Assembly (NCBI RefSeq): GCF_958298935.1
Contig: NC_084923.1
Coordinates: 22,544,501-22,608,500, forward strand
Direction: 5' to 3'
Length of the DNA stretch: 64,000 nucleotides
Source: Phragmites australis
Taxonomy: Eukaryota > Streptophyta > Magnoliopsida > Poales > Poaceae
The position numbers and the translations under genes are program-made. Position 1 is the stretch's first letter, and each line of letters begins with the position of its first letter. The notes beneath the pieces were generated by a model. It was not told the origin of the DNA. It worked only from the letters and a program-made list of their open reading frames with translations, and searched no databases. Below are positions 56,949 to 64,000 of the stretch, in pieces.

Positions 56949-57574
56949 ATGGACAAGCGGAGAAAGATGTTAATTTTTGGGGTTGCGATGTATTTGACTA
57001 TTGCATTGATGTTCTTGGTTGTTGAATCTAGGAAAAGGAAAATAGAAAATAGAGAATGTATTTCATATGGACCAATAGAAGAAAAGGATAGGATTAGAAT
57101 GGATTATCTTAACAACAAAATATGGAAAAATTATACTACTGTGTGAACATGCTTAGGTTTGGAAGAGCACATTTCTTTTGATTTTTTAAACTTTTTAGGA
57201 CTGTGGTTTGCTTAAAGACACTATACATATGTGTGTTGAGCAACAAGTAGAAATGTTTTTTTAATACTATTGGATACAACCTTTGGAATAGGTTAGTTGG
57301 CACAAACTTTGATAGGTTCAGTGAAACTGTTAGTCATTATTTCAATATTGTTGGAGACCAAAGGTGGAATCCATACTTTATGGTATGTGATTTAGCCAAA
57401 ATTAAATATGTTTTTCCCTGTTCTCTAGGCACACAATTGAATGGTTCGTAATGATTTTGGGTATAATTGTTCACCAACTAGGATTGTGCTGGAGCTATTG
57501 ATGGTACGCATGTAAGTGCATCCGCTTCTAATGATATTGAGCCTTCCTTTCGTGGTAGGAAGCCCTATGCTACT
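56949..57574 (+). pseudogene. Harbinger-type transposase N-terminal half, truncated by an LTR insertion
   Basis: The ORF from 56,949 (MDKRRKMLIFGVAMYLTIAL) leads, through frameshifts, into VEQQVEMF, NTIGYNLWNRLVGTNFDRFS with ETVSHYFNIV, and after a likely intron CAGAIDGTHVSASASNDIEP then FRGRKPYAT, the first catalytic block (DGTH) of HARBI1-like nucleases. The reading ends at the LTR boundary at 57,574. This is a second, distinct Harbinger family from that at 27-32 kb. Confidence 0.7.
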
Positions 57575-57818
57575 TGTCAAAGATTTATGCCCGACAATAT
57601 ATCTGTAATTAAGCAGGGGTACCTTCGAGATCGATGATCGAGCAGGAAACTAGGCATACGATGTAGGTAGGTTCAGGCGAGCCTTCCTTTTGTGGTAGGA
57701 AGCCCTATGCTACTTGTTGAAGATTTGTGCCCGATAATATATTTGTAATTAAACAGAGGTACCTTTGAGATCAGTGATTGAGCAGGAAACTAGATACGCG
57801 ATGCAGACAGGTTCTGCC
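57539..57818. repeat. 140-bp tandem duplication across a transposon-LTR junction
   Basis: The units begin GAGCCTTCC at 57,539 and 57,679. Each holds 36 bp of Harbinger coding sequence followed by the first ~104 bp of the LTR (TGTCAAAG or TGTTGAAG onward). They differ at scattered positions. Confidence 0.82.
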
Positions 57819-58282
57819 CCTCGGTTGGAGTAATACCCTATGTCCTATGTAGATGTTGTTGTATATGGAATATCTCGAGTACAAGCAATGTGGCTAGACC
57901 TATTACAATAGAGGGGATTGGATTTAGATTAATCTAGGGTTGAAGTCACCGAGCATCTCCGATTGCTACAATCTTCGAATCACTTGCATCGAGATGTGTC
58001 TGCCTCTCCCCCTCTGGGGGTCAGGGTCTCTCCTTATAAAGGGGTCCTGGCGCCGCCTTAGTCCCGATCGTAGTTGATAGAGAGTTCATCTTGTTGGCCA
58101 AGGCAAAGCAGCTGAATCCAGCCCAGATACTAATCATACTCGAGTCGGATAACCCGATCGAGACCTTTCTAGTATATGTCCTCATGATCCACGAGAGTAT
58201 CGGGTCCCGTAGATTCGAGTTCGCAATATCCGTATATGGTGCACTCCTTATGCGTATATAACTTGTAGTTAGATATTCGACA
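57575..58282 (-). repeat. 3' LTR of the second Tat-like element
   Basis: It begins TGTCAAAGATTTATGCCC and ends TAGATATTCGACA. The adjoining interior, read on the minus strand, is the purine-rich GTTAGAGGGCTAT, a good polypurine tract. It contains the internal 140-bp duplication. No matching 5' LTR is in the window. Confidence 0.65.
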
Positions 58283-58789
58283 ATAGCCCTCTAACTCTGC
58301 TCAGAAGGGAGTGTTTCCACAAGCACCCAGTCGACTACTGCCAAGCCTAGGCTTGGTCGAGTAAGGTGGATCAGACTTGTAGTCAAAAGAAATCGAGCAA
58401 GAAAAGGTCATGTTCTGAGTATTGAGTGAGCACCCTGCCTTTACCCATATTCAAGACTCAAGAAAGGCATGAAAACTCGACTTATCGACACCTGACTCTT
58501 AGTAGAGTTAAAAAAGAAATCTCTGAAATTTGAACCGTTGGGTATAGGCGCATTTAATGCTTGTGGATGGGCGTGCAAAGATTTGCACGATGCCATCACC
58601 CCACCTTTTGCGACGAACGAAGTGCCACAGTGACGAGAGTTGCTACCAAAGAGACGTTAAATACCAGGCTATTTATCCATACGATCCTAGACTGTAGCCA
58701 TTCTTTCACCCTCTTGCCATTAGTCTTTCCCCGTAAGCTCTCGTCTTTCTCCGCTCGAACACGTGCTGCCACACAGAAACTCAACTCCA

Positions 58790-59300
58790 TGGCTTCCAAA
58801 ACTTCCGTGAATGCCACCGTTCCTTCCTCGCCTAAAAAGAAGTCCAACGTGAAGGTCGCCAACACCTCTCCCAAGCATCTTGATGAGATGAGACTCCTAA
58901 TAGATGTCTGGTCAATCTCAACGATGCAGGAATCAAAGTTCCAAGAACTTGAGACTGAAGGAATCATCCCTCCTCATGAGCTGGCCAACTGGAGGTTGGT
59001 GTCAGGTGAAGAATTCCCCTCCTGTCAATTTGATCATGAAATGCGGTGTTTGCATCATTTTTCAAAAACGGTTTCAATGTTCCCTTTCAAGTTCCTTGTC
59101 ACCATACTCGATTGCTACTAAATCAAGCTTCACCATCTGAACCGGAACTCGATTACCATGCTTAGTGTGTTTGTCCACCAGTGTGAAGCTTTCCTTGGTA
59201 TCATGCCGAGCTTGAATTTGTATAAGTACTTTTATCATTTGAAGAGGAATACTGAGAACAAATGTGTCGGAGGCTGTGATTTCTAGTTATGGAATGGAAT
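58790..59300 (+). pseudogene. Antisense ORF of the Tat-like element (putative gypsy-type transposon protein family)
   Basis: From the ATG at 58,790: MASKTSVNATVPSSPKKKSN, then LETEGIIPPHELANWRLVSG and EEFP, after which the frame shifts near 59,060 and continues as KLHHLNRNSITMLSVFVHQC with EAFLGI. This order matches the N-terminus of plant proteins labelled putative gypsy type transposon, encoded opposite gag-pol in Tat elements. A stop ends the primary frame at 59,121. The function of this family is not known. Confidence 0.65.
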
Positions 59301-59875
59301 GAAGAATTCCTATATTCAGGTTTCACTAACCTCCTCCTGGCAGAAAGATTGAAAAAAATATTGGTTTTACGTCTCCAACCTTAACCCAGTCAATTCTCGC
59401 TTAGTCTATAAGGGCCCCATCCCCAGCCAAATCCGTCCTAGTCAAAGAAGCAACACAAGTCTGACCACACTATCAATTACATTAGGAGGATTGGAGAACT
59501 TAGGTAGAATGGTTTAACCGGGTGACATGTGGCCAAAGACTTCATTAGTCGGAGGTCAAGTCCCTTGAAAGCGTGAGATAACTTCGCCTGGGACTATGCC
59601 AGAGACGATGATAGCTCACGGGACATGGCCAGATGTAAGATTTGGCTAGCATTTTTACTACTTTTGTTGCCGTAGTCGAACTCTTTTGAGTGACTCTGTC
59701 TTCTTTTTTTTTTCTTTGTAGCCTTGTCCCTGCAAGATACTACTGTTCGACTGAGCAAGGTATTTGCTGAAGAGGCGCAACCATGCTTCGTTCAGTCCTA
59801 CTCCCTCATGAATCCTCGACCACTAGTGAGAATTTTCCTGATTGAAAAAGTAGTAATGATTATTACTTGTTTGAC

Positions 59876-60640
59876 CTAATTCGTCTTTTTGATTCTAGGA
59901 GGACAACATCCCCACGACCAAGGTCCATGTTCTCGAAGATACCTCCTCCTCCAGCGCCAGTGACAAGCAAGGGTGGCTATACATCCTGTTAATTTTTGGA
60001 CTTCCTTCAATGTTCGAGGTGACCGCATCTGGTCGAGAACCTCTATTTTATGCGAATTGGCCTCAATACCTCGACTTGACTCTAGGAAACTGAGGAGCCT
60101 TCTGAACGGAATGCCAAGCGTGCATTTCTCGGGGTTGAGTATCATACGATATTTCCTGAGGTTGTTGAATGTTTCCTTGATGTTGTCGATCAATGCATCT
60201 TTGGTTTTAGATCTGACTACAATATTATCAACGTAAGATTTGATAGTGTGCCCAATCTGAGGCTGTAAACAATTTTGAATACACTGTTGATAAATAGCAG
60301 CATCATTCTTCATACCAAAGGGTATCTTTACATAGAAAAATACACTAAAGGGAGTAATAAAAGCAGTTTTTTCTCATCCTCTACCCCTTGCTAATTTGGT
60401 GATACCCTGAATATGCATCTAGAAAACACAACAATGCACAACCCATCGTAGAACCGATAATCTGGTCGATGCGAGGAAGGGGAAAAGAATCTTTTGGACA
60501 AGCTTCATTGAGGTCGGTAAAGTCAACGCACATTCTCCACTTGCAGTTGGCTTTCTTCATGAGGACAGGGTTTATGAGCCATGTAGAATGATGAACCTCT
60601 CAAATGAAGTTTGCCTTAATGAGTTTGTCATCCTCCTGGA
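59876..60640 (-). pseudogene. Tat-like gypsy reverse transcriptase, partial, active-site Asp changed
   Basis: Upper part (60,600-60,390): VDFTDLNEACP-like, SFPLPRIDQIIG, CFLDAYSGYHQI. Lower part (ORF 60,313-59,876): TIKSYVDNIVVRSKTKDALI, LRKYRMILNPEKCTLGIPFR, LKEVQKLTGCIATL. The catalytic YVDD reads YVDN. After the KLTGC motif the sequence diverges, marking the deletion of RNase H and integrase. Confidence 0.78.
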
Positions 60641-61347
60641 TGGTCTACTTTCTATCCTTCGTGAATCTTTGCTGCTTCTGCACCACAAGTCTGGTGTTGG
60701 GTTCCGTAGCTAGTCTATGCTCGATCACCTCCCTAGGGACCCTAGGCATATCGGACGGCTGCCACGAAATCATATCTTGGTTCGCCCGGAGGAAAGTGAT
60801 GAGCTCAAGTTCCTATTTGGGGTCAAGGCTGACCCTAATCCTGCCGTTTTAGCTGGCTTAGATAGGCTGAGAGGCACTGCCTTGGTACCACCACTAGCCT
60901 TCTTAGCCTTGGCGCCCTCGTTGGCCTCACCTTTGGTGTCATCGTTGGATTTGGAAGTATCAGCAAGACTCAAGAGCTTGGAGTCATTATCACTGCCCTT
61001 GCCCTTATTGGCAGCTTGATGCTTCTGACACTTAGACTCCATGTCTTTTGTCGTAGTCATTGTTCGGCAAAAGTGCTCGACCATCTTCACGCTCTGCCTG
61101 TCACACTTGACCGCTGCACATTGATCTCCTTTGATAGTTATGACCCATTTGGGACTTAGGATTTTAAGCGCCTAGTATGCATAATGTACCATGACCATGA
61201 ACTTGCCCAACATTTGGCGCACCGAACATGATAGGTAACTCGATCTGACCAAGAGGCATGGTCGATGAGTTCGATGTAATACCATGGAAAGGCTCAACCC
61301 CTACCTTGAGCTCCTACATGGGGATTCCCATCTTGTCTAACATCTTA

Positions 61348-61855
61348 GGGCTTGTTTGGTTGGGTGTGTATGCCTCAACTAGGCTCACAGGATGCAACAT
61401 CTCAGTGTTTGGTTGCCTATACCACCTCTGGATCCTAGCTCACGGGATGCAAAATCACTGTGCGAGCTTGGCTCCTGAGAAGTGGATTTCAATTGTGTTT
61501 CTCTAGAGCCAGGCTCGCGGGATGCAGGCCTGGCTCAGCTAATGATTGTATTAGCGTATAATTAGTGAGTATTATCTCATATTAGTATATTTCAAAATAG
61601 ATTAAAGCTTAATATAATGAATTAAGTACTATAGAGTGTATTTATGCAAAATAAACATCATGCTAACACTTGCTTTTTTATTTCAATCTCATTCAATATA
61701 TGCTTATGCAGGCAACCAAACACAATATCTTCTCAGCCAGGCTAAGCACATGCAGCCAATCAAACAAATTGCTACTACATGCACTTAGCCTGGCTGAGGT
61801 GAGCCTGGCTCACAGATACAGATAGGCTCAGGCATGTGAGCAACCAAACGCCCCC
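61348..61855. mobile_element. MITE (Tourist-like) inside the Tat-like element
   Basis: A 508-bp non-coding element with inverted ends: GGGCTTGTTTGGTTGGG on the left and, as complement of the right, GGGGGCGTTTGGTTGCT. Further inverted similarity includes ATGCCT and AGGCTCAC. It is preceded by TTA and followed by ATA, a possible imperfect 3-bp duplication. It splits the gypsy protease region. Confidence 0.6.
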
Positions 61856-62149
61856 ATAGCGAAGATAAGGTTGAGTGAACTACCCCACCGACCAGGATCC
61901 AAAAACCATGATGTTGAGGATAGTAAGCTACACACGATCGGGTAATGACCTAGATGCGAAACCGCGACTGGGTGATCAACTTGATCGAAGGTAATCGGAA
62001 CTTCTGACTACTTGAAGTATCGGAGAGGCCCAGTTGAGGCCAGGTTAACCTCCATTTCAAGCGTCTTGTACTGCCTCTTGGATTCGTATGTGGCGGATCG
62101 TCTGAAGATGTGCTAAGTTCTGATCGACCTAGCAAAAATTTGGCTCGTC

Positions 62150-62745
62150 CTCATTAGCACCTGGCTTGGCCTGTTTGCTACGATAGTCAGCAATAACGGC
62201 CTAGAGCTTCTCTTTAAGCTTCTTGTTGATAACTTGGCACTCGTCAAAGTTATGTTGTTTGGACTGATGAACAGGACATCATTGCCGCCACCATGGCTCT
62301 AGCCCTTGTTGTCTTTGGTGTTGCGTGACTACAGCTACGGTCTTGTCTGGACCCTTATGCTTGTCATCAGATTTATTCTTCTTCCCCTTGTTCTTTGAAG
62401 ACCCGGGCTTGTCTTTGTTAGACTGAGGGTTTTTGGTATGTTCCTGGGCTTCAACACACTTTGCGAACTTATCGGCCAGTTCGAAGAGTTCTTTGACTGT
62501 CTAGATTTTTTGGGTAGCCAGCTTCCCGACCAAATCAATGTCCTTGACGCCTCTCTTGAAGGCGATGATGACCGACCCATCCGAGATGCTCGGGATTGAA
62601 TTATGCCTATTGCTGAATCTCCGGATGAAATCCCAAAGAGATTCGTCCTCGTCTTGGTTCAGCTGATGGAGATTGTCTTCTGTTCCTGGGCATTCGAATG
62701 TACCCTGGAAGTTGGCGATGAATTGAGCCTTCAACTCATCCAATA
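62150..62745 (-). pseudogene. Tat-like gypsy gag, C-terminal part
   Basis: On the minus strand DELKAQFIANFQGTFECPGT, then DESLWDFIRRFSNRHNSIPS and VIIAFKRGVKDIDLVGKLAT, the retrotransposon gag core. A frameshift follows, with ADKFAKCVEAQEHTKNPQSN and a CxxHxxxxH...C zinc-knuckle-like motif near 62,285-62,235. The 5' part of gag is missing. Confidence 0.78.
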
Positions 62746-63300
62746 ACATGTGATTCAAAATATGCAAATTTTCACAGGGCCAAAGCAAGTTGTGCCTTTG
62801 CGACACAAAAGAGCATAAGCTCTCCCAAGGGTTAATCATGGGCTAAACATTTACAAAGACAAAGAACATAGTGCAATGTTCCTCAATCTGCCGAGCTGAA
62901 CAAGGAGGGCTAGCATAAGCTTTTCACAGAAGTAGCCCTAATTCAAGCACTGATCCAGCTAAAGCAAACACTCAAGGGTGACAAGTGATTAAGTTCAATA
63001 TTATATTTCAAATTCATCCTTGGAAAAGACAAGCTTGCTCAATAGATTTTATATCATATTTCAAAAGAGCCTAAGCTTGCACAAATAGGTATACGTCCAC
63101 TACACTTAGCACAAATTCATAACTAGTACCAGCAAGTGCTATGAACATATAAGAGAAACTCGCTAAAATGCATTTTGCACATGATGATCATATGATACAT
63201 GATGAGATGCAATGCATAAACAGAGTATCTCATAAGGTGTACATAAAAGAGCAAAGGAAAACACAAATGTACACAATATTACAAGAGAACCAAAAAAACT
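62746..63300. other. Junction and possible 3' region/LTR of the right-hand copia element
   Basis: No ORF with recognisable domains. It lies just downstream (minus strand) of a copia pol stop, so it may hold that element's 3' untranslated region and part of its LTR; the partner LTR would be outside the window. Confidence 0.35.
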
Positions 63301-63307
63301 CTCCAAC

Positions 63308-64000
63308 TTAAAAAGGAAAGCACACACCAAGTTCCCCTCGCAAGCGAGAAAAGGTGGATTGATCAAGTGGTTTGGTGAATACATCTGCAAGTTGATTATG
63401 GGTATCCACATGACAAAGATCAATATCACCCTTTTCATAGTGGTCTCTCAAGTAATAGAATCTCACATCTATGTGTTTTGTCTTTGAGTGAAGCACGGGG
63501 TTTTTAGCAATGCTTATAGCACCGGTGCTGTCACACAAAAATGGCACACTCTGAAAGCTCAACCCAAAATCCTTTAAAGTAGCAATCATCCACAATATCT
63601 GGGAGCAACAACTAGCGGTTGCGACATATTCAGCTTCAGTGGTGGATCGGGCTACACTGGATTACTTGTGGGAAGACTAACACACAAGAGAAGATCCAAG
63701 GAACTAACACGTTCCAGAAGTGGACTTGCGATCAATACTACACCCAGCAAAATCCGCATCGGAGTAACCGCGAAGTGTGAGTATCGCTGATGCAGAGTAC
63801 CACAGACCATGCTCAGGAGTAAAACGAAGATACCTCATAATCTGCTTGACGGCTTGGCGATGTGAGGTTCTCAAAGACGCTTGAAAATAAGTGCACAGAC
63901 ACACGGTGAATTGTATGTCCAGCCTCGTAGCAGTCAAGTACAAAAGGGAGCCAATCATGCTCCGGTACTCCTTCTGATCCACTGCTTTGCCATTTTCATC
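63308..64000 (-). pseudogene. Copia reverse transcriptase/RNase H, 3' end, continuing beyond the window
   Basis: Minus strand from the window edge: EYRSMIGSLLYLTATRLDIQ, AVKQIMRYLRFTPEHGLWYS, GYSDADFAGCSIDRKSTSGT, a stop, TTEAEYVATASCCSQILWM, then CDSTGAISIAKNPVLHSKTK and HIDVRFYYLRDHYEKGDIDL, THNQLADVFTKPLDQSTFSR. These are the palm end and the full RNase H of a copia polyprotein, including the D..E..D-type residues. At least one stop interrupts it. Its wording differs from the intron-10 copia, so it is another family. Confidence 0.85.

Larger units (their letters stand above)
57575..62745 (-). mobile_element. Ty3/gypsy element, Tat-like lineage, internally deleted and 5'-truncated
   Basis: On the minus strand from the right: gag (62,745-62,150), protease region (about 62,100-60,770, interrupted by a MITE), RT (60,640-59,970). 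Then, instead of RNase H and integrase, the sequence passes to a plus-strand antisense ORF (58,790-59,300) and the 3' LTR. The 5' end is lost near 62,745, where unrelated DNA begins. It shares the antisense-ORF architecture with the element in FAB1 intron 10. Confidence 0.75.

Noticed and set aside
1..64000. tRNA, rRNA, CRISPR arrays and prokaryotic operons
   Set aside because: Looked for on both strands; none seen, and the organism is a plant.

Overview
This is nuclear DNA of a plant, almost certainly a grass. Genes have GT-AG introns, coding sequence is GC-rich beside AT-rich non-coding DNA, and most of the window is transposable elements of types common in Poaceae: Tat-lineage gypsy elements with antisense ORFs, copia, CACTA, PIF/Harbinger, Stowaway-like and hAT-like elements. 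Species was not determined. No rRNA, tRNA, CRISPR or bacterial feature was seen.

Three host genes can be supported. (1) On the minus strand, from 26,003 down to 3,922, lies a complete FAB1/PIKfyve-type 1-phosphatidylinositol-3-phosphate 5-kinase gene. Eleven coding exons join with consistent phases into an uninterrupted 1,827-residue protein with FYVE, TCP-1/Cpn60-like, Cys-rich and PIPK catalytic domains. Its last intron is 13.4 kb because a copia element, itself split by a Tat-like gypsy element, sits between the last two kinase exons. (2) and (3) On the plus strand, two tandemly duplicated jacalin-related lectin genes lie at about 39.9-40.4 kb and 53.2-53.9 kb.

Layout: 1-2.9 kb, degraded retroelement-like DNA; 3.4-27.1 kb, the FAB1 gene with its intronic elements; 27.4-32.4 kb, a PIF/Harbinger element with decayed transposase and Myb-like ORFs, bounded by TTA duplications, just upstream of FAB1; 33.2-38.8 kb, a CACTA element with AAC duplications, a TnpA-like gene and a ULP1-like protease domain; 39.6-41.0 kb, lectin 1 and a Stowaway-like MITE; 41.7-47.0 kb, a gypsy chromovirus with both LTRs; 48.5-50.8 kb, hAT and LINE fragments; 52.1-52.9 kb, a solo LTR just upstream of lectin 2; 53.2-53.9 kb, lectin 2; 56.9-57.6 kb, a truncated Harbinger transposase; 57.6-62.7 kb, a deleted Tat-like element; 63.3-64.0 kb, the 3' end of a copia pol running off the window.

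The kinase would make PtdIns(3,5)P2 on endosomal and vacuolar membranes. The lectins are presumably carbohydrate-binding proteins; nothing links them functionally to the kinase. The remaining biology concerns how nested and deleted elements shape these genes: intron size, promoter-proximal insertions, and element-borne genes that have lost catalytic residues.
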